DNA of 8,139 nt from Clostridiales bacterium. GTDB taxonomy: Bacteria; Bacillota; Clostridia; Lachnospirales; WQUN01. Both the position numbers and the translations under genes were made by a program. The first letter of the stretch is position 1, and each line of letters begins with the position of its first letter. Location of the stretch: the NCBI GenBank assembly GCA_031271275.1, contig JAISWA010000265.1:1-8139 (forward strand). The letters are read 5' to 3'. This document shows positions 1 to 7,600 of the stretch, one piece after another. The notes under the pieces are model-generated. The model searched no databases, was not told the DNA's origin, and saw only the letters and a program-made list of their open reading frames with translations.

Positions 1-167
1 AGCGCTTCGGCGGCGCGTTCCTGACCGATAAGCGCGGCGCGGCTGTCTTGCCCTTCGGGCGCTGTTGCCTGGTCAGCCGCCGAGAGTTCTTCCGTATCGC
101 AGAAGTATTTCAGTTCATTCCATTTTAATTCGTACCGGTCAGCCATAACGTCATGCGTCAGTTCCAT
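1..167 (-). CDS. Lon-related ATP-dependent protease, N-terminal fragment (runs off window)
   Basis: The minus frame opens at 167 and stays open to base 1, giving 55 codons plus two bases. A GAGGTGG ribosome binding site lies just upstream (170-176), so I prefer this Met over the in-frame Met at 146. The visible residues resemble the start of the Lon-related protease family COG1067 (LonB-like, AAA_32 N-domain): YELKWNEL at 12-19, then YFCD at 21-24, where the family has a W/F-x-CD motif, then IGQERAAEAL from residue 47, matching the family's conserved IGQxRAxxA segment. Members are soluble or membrane-linked AAA+ serine proteases. The Walker and Ser-Lys catalytic motifs would lie outside the window. 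It is the last visible gene of the leftward operon, 15 bases after rimI. The match rests on short motifs only, so the family call is likely but not certain. Confidence 0.65.
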   Translation of the reverse strand, partial: MELTHDVMADRYELKWNELKYFCDTEELSAADQATAPEGQDSRAALIGQERAAEA

Positions 168-169
168 AT

Positions 170-176
170 CCACCTC
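170..176 (-). promoter_or_regulatory. Ribosome binding site of the Lon-related protease
   Basis: The minus strand reads GAGGTGG directly upstream of the ATG at 167. The GAGG core is five bases from the start codon. It fixes the start of the protease gene and lies in the 15-base gap after the rimI stop. Confidence 0.6.
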
Positions 177-182
177 GAGCGC

Positions 183-635
183 TTAATAGTAAAACCACAT
201 GATCACCGCGTCCTCTTTTGTGTCCGCGTAATAATTTTTTCGAAAGCCTTCCGCCTTAAACCCGTATTTGTGATACAGCGCCATGGCGGCGCGGTTGCCC
301 ACGCGGACCTCAAGGGTAATCCCCATCATTTCAAGCCGCCGCCCCGTTTCAAAAAGCGCGTCCATCAACAGCGAGCCGACGCCGCGCTTCCGGTACGGTT
401 CGTCCACCGCCACATTGTTGATATGCCCCTCGTTGACAATATGCCACATCCCCGCGTAACCCGCAACCGCGCCGCTCTCGTTGTCCAACGCCGTGAAATA
501 ATAAGCGTTCTCGCGGGTGATTTCTTCCCGTATGGATTTCCGCGACCAGGGGGTTGAAAAAGAGCGCTTCTCGATGGCGTGAACCTCGTCCAAATGGTCG
601 AGGGTCATGGGCGTTACGGTAAAAGCGCTACTCAT
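183..635 (-). CDS. rimI: RimI-type protein N-acetyltransferase (GNAT family)
   Basis: This encodes 150 residues, the usual RimI length. RimI acetylates the N-terminal amine of ribosomal protein S18 and possibly other proteins, using acetyl-CoA, in the cytoplasm. Visible motifs are the early IEKRSFSTPW segment (21-30), strand residues INNVAVDEPYRKRGVGSLL (72-90) containing the acetyl-CoA loop RKRGVG, Glu109 in LEVR at the position of the proposed general base, Tyr121 in ALYHKYGF at the position of the family's catalytic Tyr, and the typical ending RKNYY...EDAVIM. The frame is open further upstream to 719, but residues before 635 match nothing in RimI and lie inside tsaB. The ATG at 635 gives the family length, overlaps the tsaB stop by eight bases, and has a GGAG about ten bases upstream. 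Context with tsaE and tsaB is the common bacterial arrangement. Confidence 0.9.
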   Translation of the reverse strand: MSSAFTVTPMTLDHLDEVHAIEKRSFSTPWSRKSIREEITRENAYYFTALDNESGAVAGYAGMWHIVNEGHINNVAVDEPYRKRGVGSLLMDALFETGRRLEMMGITLEVRVGNRAAMALYHKYGFKAEGFRKNYYADTKEDAVIMWFYY

Positions 636-1365
636 GGCGCAAACGCTCCGCCTGCGGCTTGCGAATATAGAAAAGCGAAAAAGCTTCCGCAGGCTCGAAC
701 CCCCCGGCAAGCATTTCAAAGGCGCGGTAACCCGCCGAAGCGGCGCGCTGGCGGTTCGCGTTAGGCGGGGCGAAAGTAAAACGCAAGCCCAAAGCCTTGC
801 CTTCCTTTTCTATTTCCGCTTCATAAGCGGAAGCGCCGTCGCCGAGGAAAATAATACGGGGCTCGCGGTCAGCCTTTTGAATGGCGTCATATAAAACGGC
901 GAGCGCTTCCGTTACCTGAACGGCAAGGTATTCCGTAACGCGCTTCGGCGCGTCCCCGCCGGAAGCGTAAACCGCCGTATACGTCTGGGAGCGCCGCGCG
1001 TCCATCATGGGCATAATATAACCCTCGTGCGTTCCTATATTGTATGCGAGGGAATCCAACGCAGGAACCGGAACCAATTTCTTTCCCGCGCCTCGGGCAA
1101 GCCCCTGCGCCGTCGCCGCGCCGATGCGCAGGCCGGTAAACGAGCCGGGCCCGTTTACGCAGGCGATATAGTCGATATCTTCTATAGTTAAACCTGTGAA
1201 CTTAAATAAACGGTCGATCATGGGAAGCAAAATCTCCGAATGGGTCAGCTTGGCACGCGCCCCCGAAATATTCATTTCAGCCAACGTTATGTAGCCGTTG
1301 TTGTCGTTGGCGGTTATCCCGGCGCACGCGGTCTGCCCGCTGGTATCAATGGAAAGGATTTTCAT
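628..1365 (-). CDS. tsaB: tRNA threonylcarbamoyladenosine biosynthesis protein TsaB
   Basis: This encodes 245 residues, close to the family norm of about 230. TsaB is an ASKHA-fold, non-catalytic partner that binds TsaD, and with TsaE the complex transfers threonylcarbamoyl to A37 of ANN-decoding tRNAs. Seen in the sequence: the first ASKHA strand LSIDTSGQTACAG (4-16), THSEILLP (41-48), and the hallmark NGPGSFTGLRIG (71-82) followed by AQGLARG. The C-terminal part is more variable, as usual. The ATG (1363-1365) shares its bases with the tsaE stop in an ATGA overlap, so translation is probably coupled. The 3' end overlaps the rimI start by eight bases. The TsaD gene is not in this window. Confidence 0.93.
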   Translation of the reverse strand: MKILSIDTSGQTACAGITANDNNGYITLAEMNISGARAKLTHSEILLPMIDRLFKFTGLTIEDIDYIACVNGPGSFTGLRIGAATAQGLARGAGKKLVPVPALDSLAYNIGTHEGYIMPMMDARRSQTYTAVYASGGDAPKRVTEYLAVQVTEALAVLYDAIQKADREPRIIFLGDGASAYEAEIEKEGKALGLRFTFAPPNANRQRAASAGYRAFEMLAGGFEPAEAFSLFYIRKPQAERLRHE

Positions 1366-1799
1366 TTTATACTTATCACCCTTGCGTCATCCACCCGCTC
1401 AATGCGTATTTCAACCGCGTTTTCGGGCAGCAGTTCCCCCGCGCGTTCCGCCCATTCGATAAGGCAGACGCCGCCGGCGTAAAAAAAGTCCTCGTACCCG
1501 ATTCCCTCAAGCCCTTCCCCGCCGTCCGTCAGCCGGTACAAATCGAAGTGATACAGCGTGAGCCGCCCGCCCTCGTATATATTCATCAGCGTAAAGGTGG
1601 GGCTTGTGACCCGCCCTTCGTAGCCGACGCCCCGGGCGAACCCTTGGGCAAAAACCGTTTTCCCCGCGCCAAGCTCGCCGGTGAGCGCGATTATATCACC
1701 CGGCGCGGCGTTTGCGGCAAATTCTTCCGCGATGCGGAAAGTATCTTCCGGCGAGCGGCTTTTTATGCTTTTCAAATGATCAAACAGCTTCGTCTTCAT
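1362..1799 (-). CDS. tsaE: tRNA threonylcarbamoyladenosine biosynthesis ATPase TsaE
   Basis: From the ATG at 1799 this encodes 145 residues, the normal TsaE size. TsaE is a P-loop ATPase that drives turnover of the TsaB-TsaD complex in tRNA t6A37 formation. Motifs present: Walker A GELGAGKT (41-48), the SPTFTL segment (66-71) typical of the family, HFDLYRL (84-90), and LIEWAER (113-119) near the end. The frame extends upstream to an ATG at 1835. I chose 1799 because MKTKLFDH begins where TsaE proteins usually begin; neither start has a good ribosome binding site. With this choice the gene starts 20 bases inside the end of the asnB-like gene, so it is probably translated by coupling to it. Its TGA stop overlaps the tsaB ATG. 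Confidence 0.9.
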   Translation of the reverse strand: MKTKLFDHLKSIKSRSPEDTFRIAEEFAANAAPGDIIALTGELGAGKTVFAQGFARGVGYEGRVTSPTFTLMNIYEGGRLTLYHFDLYRLTDGGEGLEGIGYEDFFYAGGVCLIEWAERAGELLPENAVEIRIERVDDARVISIK

Positions 1800-3555
1800 T
1801 TTTTTCACGCGTGCGCGCTTCAAAATACTGTTCATGCCAGAGCAGAAAAATAAATACCGTCCAAATTTTGCGGCTGTTGTCTCTCTTTCCCTTTTTATGC
1901 CCGTCCAACAGTTTTATCAGCGCTTCGCGCTTAAAATACCGCCCGGCGGTTTCGTTCTCGAAATATCCTCTGACCTGCCGGTAATATTTTTCTTCTTTCA
2001 GCCAAATGCGTATGGGGACGGGGAAACCGAGCTTATAACGTTCCGCCGTTTCCCGAGGCACATGAAGGGCGGCGGCTTTCCGGAAGGCATACTTGGTTCC
2101 CGTGCGGTTGACGCGCAAACCGGTGGGCAGTTTGGTCGCGACGCGGAAGACTTCCCTGTCCAGATAGGGCATACGAACGGTAAGGGAATGGGCGGCGCTC
2201 ATTTTTTCCACGTTGTATAAAATATCGCCCGCCATCCAAAGGTGCAGGTCGAGGAACTGCATCTTGGTAATGTCGTCCTCGCCTTTTACCTGGTCATAGT
2301 ACGGTCGGGTAACGTTTCGCGCGCCGGGCGCGCCTTCGCCCACGCCGTCGCGTAAAATTTCCGCCCGCTCCCCTTCGGTAAAGATTTTCGCGTTGCCGAT
2401 GAAGCGTTCCTCCACCTCCTCCGCGCCGCGTATAAAGAAATTCTTCCCCTTAAAATCAAAGGGGACGCAGCGGGCGATAAAGGCGAGGAACTTCCTGAGC
2501 CAACGGGGCAGGCGCGTTAAAATTTTTAAATCCAGCGGCTCGCGGTAAATATTGTAGCCGCCGAAAAACTCGTCCGCCCCCTCGCCGGAAAACGCCACCT
2601 TCACCTGCCGCGCCGCCTCCCGGCAGGAAAAATAGAACGCGGCGGCGGCGGGGTCCGCCAAAGGCTCGTCCAAATGCCGCTGTATAACCGGAAGGTGCTC
2701 CCAATACTCCCCGGTGGTGATTAGCTTCGTAAAATGTTCCGCGCCCAGTTTTTCGGACAGGGATTTCGCGTAGCTGATTTCGTTGTATTTTTCATAATCA
2801 AAGCCCACGGTAAAAGTTTTAAGCGTACCTGCGCCGGCGGCGGATTCGCTTGCGCACGCGGCGAGATAACCGGAGTCCACCCCGCCGGACAAAAACGCGC
2901 CGGTATTTTCCCCGCCGCCCGCCAGACATTTCGAGACGGAATCGCGCACCGCCCCGTCGATGGCGGAGACAGCGGCGTCGAGAGTCATTTCCGACGGCGT
3001 AAACACCGGCGTGAAATAGCGGGTGATTTTTAATTCCCCGTTCTCAAAAGTTAAGAAATGCGCGGGAAGCAGTTTGTAAACGCCTTTGAAAAAAGTTTCG
3101 GGCAGTACGGAATACTGGAACGTAAGGTACTCCGCGAGCGCCTGCTCGTTGAGTTCCGTTTTAAAAGACGGGACGGAGAAGAAATCTTTTATTTCCGAGC
3201 CGAACATAAGCCCGCCGCCGGGGAGCCGCGTATAATAAACCGATTTTGTCCCGAAAGGGTCGCGGGCGACAAACAAACTCTTTGTGCGGCTGTCGAAAAC
3301 GGCGCAGGCGAACATCCCCTGAAGGTGGTGGAGCATCCCGTGGCCGTATTCCCCGTATAAACGCAGAACAATTTCGGCGTCTTCGCCCGTACTTAACGCG
3401 CAGCCCTTTTCTTCCAAAGCGGAGCGGAGCTCTTTTGGGTTGTAAAGCTCGCCGTTAAAAATCAGCGCCAGTGTTTTGTCTTCGCTTAACAGGGGTTGGC
3501 TTGCGTCAAACCCTTCCTTTTCGCTCCCTGGTATAAAACCGAAAAAACCGCGCAT
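1780..3555 (-). CDS. asnB: Asparagine synthetase B-like protein with degenerate glutaminase domain
   Basis: This encodes 591 residues. AsnB normally makes asparagine from aspartate and ATP, with ammonia released from glutamine by an N-terminal class II amidotransferase domain. The synthetase half looks intact: pyrophosphatase loop SGGVDS (223-228), SGEGADEFFGGY (323-334), a late MPYLDREVF segment and the family ending GHKKGKRDNSRKIW. The glutaminase half is not. The start reads MRGFFGFI where the family has MCG, so the catalytic Cys is Arg (codon CGC). NGELYN comes at residues 34-39 instead of about 75, so roughly 40 residues carrying the HRGPD and RRLSIID motifs are missing. NGE and Asp59 in EDAEIVL remain; RDPFGTKSVYY (98-108) differs from the usual RDxxGxKPxYY. 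The start at 3555 is set by a strong GGGAGG; the open frame to 3618 has no such site. It may be an ammonia-dependent enzyme, a ligase with another substrate, or a decaying gene. First gene of the leftward operon. Confidence 0.88.
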   Translation of the reverse strand: MRGFFGFIPGSEKEGFDASQPLLSEDKTLALIFNGELYNPKELRSALEEKGCALSTGEDAEIVLRLYGEYGHGMLHHLQGMFACAVFDSRTKSLFVARDPFGTKSVYYTRLPGGGLMFGSEIKDFFSVPSFKTELNEQALAEYLTFQYSVLPETFFKGVYKLLPAHFLTFENGELKITRYFTPVFTPSEMTLDAAVSAIDGAVRDSVSKCLAGGGENTGAFLSGGVDSGYLAACASESAAGAGTLKTFTVGFDYEKYNEISYAKSLSEKLGAEHFTKLITTGEYWEHLPVIQRHLDEPLADPAAAAFYFSCREAARQVKVAFSGEGADEFFGGYNIYREPLDLKILTRLPRWLRKFLAFIARCVPFDFKGKNFFIRGAEEVEERFIGNAKIFTEGERAEILRDGVGEGAPGARNVTRPYYDQVKGEDDITKMQFLDLHLWMAGDILYNVEKMSAAHSLTVRMPYLDREVFRVATKLPTGLRVNRTGTKYAFRKAAALHVPRETAERYKLGFPVPIRIWLKEEKYYRQVRGYFENETAGRYFKREALIKLLDGHKKGKRDNSRKIWTVFIFLLWHEQYFEARTREKNEDEAV

Positions 3556-3562
3556 CCGTTTT

Positions 3563-3568
3563 CCTCCC
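3563..3568 (-). promoter_or_regulatory. Ribosome binding site fixing the asnB-like start
   Basis: The minus strand reads GGGAGG, seven bases before the ATG at 3555. This near-consensus site fixes the start at MRGFFGFI. It therefore rules out an upstream Met as a way to explain the missing catalytic Cys, and it suggests that the altered gene is still translated. Confidence 0.8.
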
Positions 3569-3646
3569 GTTTGCAGGGCGGGCATTTCAAAACGCTGAAA
3601 CCCCCGCAACCTGTCCACTTTACCATAATGCTCAAAAAAATAAAAA

Positions 3647-3673
3647 TTTATAATTTTAAAACGCAGCTTGAAA
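3647..3673 (-). promoter_or_regulatory. Possible weak promoter of the leftward operon
   Basis: Reading the minus strand, TTTCAA (3668-3673) precedes TATAAA (3647-3652) by 15 bases, about 90 bases before the asnB-like start. The spacer is short and the -35 match is partial. A leftward promoter must lie in this AT-rich gap if the operon starts with asnB, but this exact placement is tentative. Confidence 0.2.
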
Positions 3674-3694
3674 CGCTGTTTAAAAATAATTTTC

Positions 3695-3725
3695 TTGTTG
3701 TGTTAAAGTACGCGCATGGTATAAT
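3695..3725 (+). promoter_or_regulatory. Extended -10 promoter for cheV and the SNF2 gene
   Basis: A perfect TATAAT lies at 3720-3725, preceded by TGG (3717-3719), which makes an extended -10 element of the TGnTATAAT type. Upstream there is only a partial -35: TTGTTG (3695-3700, 19-base spacer) or TTGTGT (3698-3703, 16-base spacer). This fits a vegetative sigma-70/SigA promoter that relies on the extended -10. Transcription would start about 25 bases before the cheV ATG, leaving a short leader that holds little besides the ribosome binding site. Confidence 0.65.
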
Positions 3726-3743
3726 AATTTGGAAAATATACGC

Positions 3744-3750
3744 GGGAGGT
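3744..3750 (+). promoter_or_regulatory. Ribosome binding site of cheV
   Basis: GGGAGGT lies seven bases upstream of the ATG at 3758, with optimal strength and spacing. It fixes the cheV start. Confidence 0.8.
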
Positions 3751-3757
3751 TCTTTCT

Positions 3758-4678
3758 ATGATCGAGAATAGGAAGCAGGACATTTTATTGGAGAGCGGAA
3801 CAAACGAACTCGGCGTGATGGAGTTTACCATCGCCAACCAGCACTTCGGTATCAATGTCGCCAAAGTATCGGAAATTTTGCGTTACGGCATGTACGACAT
3901 AACGCCCATGCCAAACGCGAACCCCTTTGTGGAAGGTATTTTTAAACCGAGGGAAGAAGTTATGACGGTCATAAACCTGGCGGCGTATATGGGACTGCCT
4001 CCTTCCGAAGACCCCGAGCGCGATATCTTAATTCTTACCATGTTTAACAGAGTTAAAAGCGCTTTTCACGTTCACGACGTAAAAGAAATTAACAGAATCT
4101 CCTGGACGGCGATCGAAAAGCCCGACAAAGCCATTTACGGCGGCGAGGAAGGGCTCGCCACCGGTATCGCCCATTACGACAAACGGCTGATTACCATCGT
4201 GGATTTTGAAAAAATTCTTGCCGATATAAACCCCGCTTCCGGCATACAGGCAAGCGAACTTGCCCGTTTCGGCGACAGGCCCAAGTCTTTGAAGCCGGTG
4301 CTTGTCGCGGAAGACTCTCCGCTGCTTGAGCGTCTCATCATTGAGTCTTTGGAAAAGGCGGGCTACATAAACGTGATTTGCTGCGCCAACGGCAAAGAGG
4401 CGTGGGATAAACTGATACAGTTTAAAGCGACGGGGCTTCCGATTGAGGATTTGTGCTCAATGATCATTACCGACATCGAAATGCCTCAGATGGACGGGCA
4501 CCGTTTGCTCAAACTTATCCGCAACGACGAAGTCCTCTCGCATGTTCCGGTCATCGTTTTCTCGTCGCTGATTACCGAGGAAATGGCGCATAAGGGCCGC
4601 GACCTCGGCGCGACGGCGCAGCTTAGCAAACCCGACATTGCGGATCTTGTAGCGGTAATCGATAAACACATCCTATAA
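3758..4678 (+). CDS. cheV: Chemotaxis adaptor CheV (CheW domain plus response-regulator receiver)
   Basis: This encodes 306 residues, the usual CheV length. CheV couples chemoreceptors to the CheA kinase through its CheW-like part, and its receiver domain is phosphorylated by CheA to tune adaptation. Residues about 18-160 form the CheW domain (MEFTIANQHFGINVAKVSEIL, PMPNANPFVEGIFKPRE). The receiver spans about 180-306 and has all the key residues: acidic pair Glu185-Asp186 (VAEDSP), phospho-acceptor Asp239 (ITDIEMPQMDG), Ser269/Ser270 (VFSS) and Lys291 (LSKPD). The segment ATGLPIEDLCSM before the acceptor strand is typical of CheV receivers. Its own extended -10 promoter and ribosome binding site precede it. 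The next gene begins one base after its TAA stop. No other chemotaxis gene is in the window, so its receptor and kinase partners must lie elsewhere. Confidence 0.93.
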   Translation: MIENRKQDILLESGTNELGVMEFTIANQHFGINVAKVSEILRYGMYDITPMPNANPFVEGIFKPREEVMTVINLAAYMGLPPSEDPERDILILTMFNRVKSAFHVHDVKEINRISWTAIEKPDKAIYGGEEGLATGIAHYDKRLITIVDFEKILADINPASGIQASELARFGDRPKSLKPVLVAEDSPLLERLIIESLEKAGYINVICCANGKEAWDKLIQFKATGLPIEDLCSMIITDIEMPQMDGHRLLKLIRNDEVLSHVPVIVFSSLITEEMAHKGRDLGATAQLSKPDIADLVAVIDKHIL

Positions 4679-4679
4679 A

Positions 4680-7600
4680 ATGCAGGAAGCGCTCTCAAGA
4701 GGTTCCATTTTAAATATCAGCTCTAACGCGGACGTATACGAGCGGGGCGAAAAGTATTACCGGGACGGGAAACTGCTTTCCATACGGACGCAGGAGTTGG
4801 ACGGCGGGCTGACGCAAATCAAGGCTCAGGTGGAAGGCAATTATAAGAATTACGAAGTTAGCGTTACCCTGGAATCTTCAGGCGCGGTCAAGACCTATAC
4901 CTGCAGCTGCGAAAGCCACAATATCTGGCGCGGGGCGTGCAAGCATGTGGTCACCGCGCTTTTTGCCGTATCGGAAGGGCGCTGCTCCACCCAATCGTCC
5001 GAAAAACTCAGTCAGACGGCGCGGGGACTGACCGACGCGCTTGAAAAAATTATTTTTGAGGATATAGACGCCAGTTTGTCGGTTTCGCGGCAAGCGCCCG
5101 CCAACCCCATACGGTTGGCGCCGTGTTTTCATTCCGGCGCAAAGGGCGAAGCCTTTCTCACGTTCACGGTGGGCTATAACCGCCCGTATTTGATTAAAAA
5201 TGTTTCGAGCTTCCTGACCAGCGTCCGCAAAGAGGAAACTGTCAGCTACGGCAGCGGTTTGCAGTTTAACCACGCGGCGTATATGTTCGACGACGAAAGC
5301 CGCAAGCTGTTGGAGTTTATGCTGCGCGAGGACGCGCTGTTTATGGAGGTCACCAAAAAGCTCGGCAAGCAGTACCAATACATGGCGCAGACCGCCCGTT
5401 CCAATACCCGCGCGCTCACCGTCACCGAGCGGAACATGGACGATTTCTTCGCGCTGTACGAAGGGCGCGAGATTGAAGGCGACGTCTCCGGCGAGACGCA
5501 GCTGCGCCTGACCGGCGAAACGCCCGACGTGCGGCTGCATGTAAAGCATGAGCCGAAAACCCTGCGCATCGCTGCGGAGGAATTTAATTACCGCGTCACC
5601 CACGGTCAAAAATATCATTATTTCATTTCACACGAAGCCATCCACCGTATGCCGCGGAACGACGCGAAGGTGCTGATTCACCTGCTTCGCGCGTTCTCCG
5701 CTTCGCAAAATTCCGAACTCCTTTTTACCGGAAACGAACAGAGCCGTTTTCTGACCATCATCCTTCCAAAATTGCAAAAACTCGGGCTTATCCGTTCCAC
5801 GGAAGGCGAGCCGCCCGTCAGCGTAGCCGACGAGTTAAAAGTACAGTTGTATTTCGACAGCGCGGGCAAGGAAGTTACGGGCCGCGCCGTGTTCCGCTAC
5901 GGGGAGACGGAAATTAACCCCCTGGAGGACACGGTTGCCGGCGTGCTTCGCGACGCGGCGGGGGAATACGCGATCAAGCGCCGCCTTACGGTGTACGGGT
6001 TCAATCCGGACCCGGCGCGCAAGGAATATGTGCTCGCCGGAAACGATTTGATGTACGCGTTCCTTCACGGGACAGGCGGGGAACCTTCGGGGCTTGACGT
6101 GCTGATGGAAAATGCGGAAGTCTACATGACCGATGCGCTCAGCCAGAAAAAAATGAAATTAAACCCGCCTTCTCTGGGGCTCCGGCTACAGGGCGGGCTG
6201 CTCGACATAAAAATCGAAAATTCCGGCTACACGCTGAACGAACTCATGGAAGCCCTTGATTCCTACCGGGCGAAGAAAAAATATTACCGCTTGAAAGACG
6301 GGCGGTTCCTCCCCCTCGAGTGCGAGGAGATTAAAACCGTGGCGAACATCCTGACGGCGTTGGACGTCTCCCGCAAGGATATCCGCAACAATGTGTTGGT
6401 GGTGCCCGCTTACCGCGCGCTGTATGTGGACGAGCTAACCGCCGGGCTTCAGGCGTCCCGCTCGGTCACGCGCAACCACGACTATCAGGCGATGGTTAAC
6501 CAGTTTAAAAGCGACGACGCGCGTATTTTTGAAATACCCGAGACCTTGGAAAACGTACTGCGGGAATATCAAAAGACCGGCTACCAGTGGCTAAAGACGC
6601 TGTCCCGTTACGGCTTCGGCGGGATTCTCGCCGACGACATGGGGTTGGGAAAGACCATTCAAATTATCGCCATCTTATTGAGTGAAAAACGCGAAGGCGT
6701 GAGGTCGTTGGTGGTCGCGCCCACTTCGCTTCTATACAATTGGGAACACGAAATCCGGCGTTTCGCCCCGGGCCTTAACACCGCCGTAGTCACCGGGCTG
6801 CCGGATAAACGCCGGGAAATTTTGGAGTACACCGAGGCGGACGTGTATATCACCACCTACGACACCATGAAACGCGACGTGGAAGCGTATGCGAAAATGG
6901 ACTTTGCCTATGTAATCGCCGACGAGGCGCAGAACATTAAGAACCCCAACACGCAAAACGCCCGCGCCATCAAGAGCCTTAACGCCCGCGTAAAATTCGC
7001 GCTGACCGGAACGCCCATCGAGAATACGCTGACGGAGTTATGGTCTATTTTTGATTTCATCCTTCCCGGGTATTTATATTCCGCGCACAAATTTAACCGG
7101 CTGTTTGAATACCCCATCGTAAAGGACAACGACAAAAGCCGCATGGAAAAATTAAAGCGCCAAATCGCCCCGTTCATACTGCGGCGCGTCAAAAAGAACG
7201 TACTCACCGAGCTTCCCGACAAGACCGAGACGACTTTGCTCGCCGAGCTTTTGCCCGAGCAGAAGAAAATTTACCTGGCGCATCTTAAAATTGCCAAGGG
7301 GGAGTTTGACGCGGCTGCGGCGGGCGGAAACCTCGACGACAACCGTATGCGAATCCTCGCGCAGCTTACGCGGTTACGGCAGATTTGCTGCCACCCGTCC
7401 ATGTTCGCGGAAAAATATAACGGCGGAAGCGGCAAGTTGGACCTTGCCCTTGAGACCATCCAAATGGCGGTGGAATCCGGTCACCGGGTTTTGCTTTTTT
7501 CGCAGTTTACCTCCATGTTGGAGATTTTGCAGCGCGCGCTTGAGCGCACCCCCTTCCGGTATTTTTATTTGGACGGCACGGTCAAGGCGCAAAACCGCAT

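Noticed and set aside
636..719. Upstream extension of rimI to an ATG at 719
   Set aside because: The extra 28 residues match nothing in RimI and lie deep in tsaB. The start at 635 gives the family length.
2734..3458. Several plus-strand open frames opposite asnB
   Set aside because: They are antisense shadows of asnB, with low-complexity Arg/Gly/Ala-rich translations and no family resemblance.
3556..3618. Upstream extension of the asnB-like gene
   Set aside because: The added residues have no ribosome binding site before them and do not restore a Met-Cys start. The GGGAGG site points to 3555.
4878..5618. Minus-strand open frame of 246 codons
   Set aside because: It lies wholly inside the SNF2 gene, whose protein has clear family motifs. 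The antisense frame resembles no family and reflects the GC-rich codon pattern.
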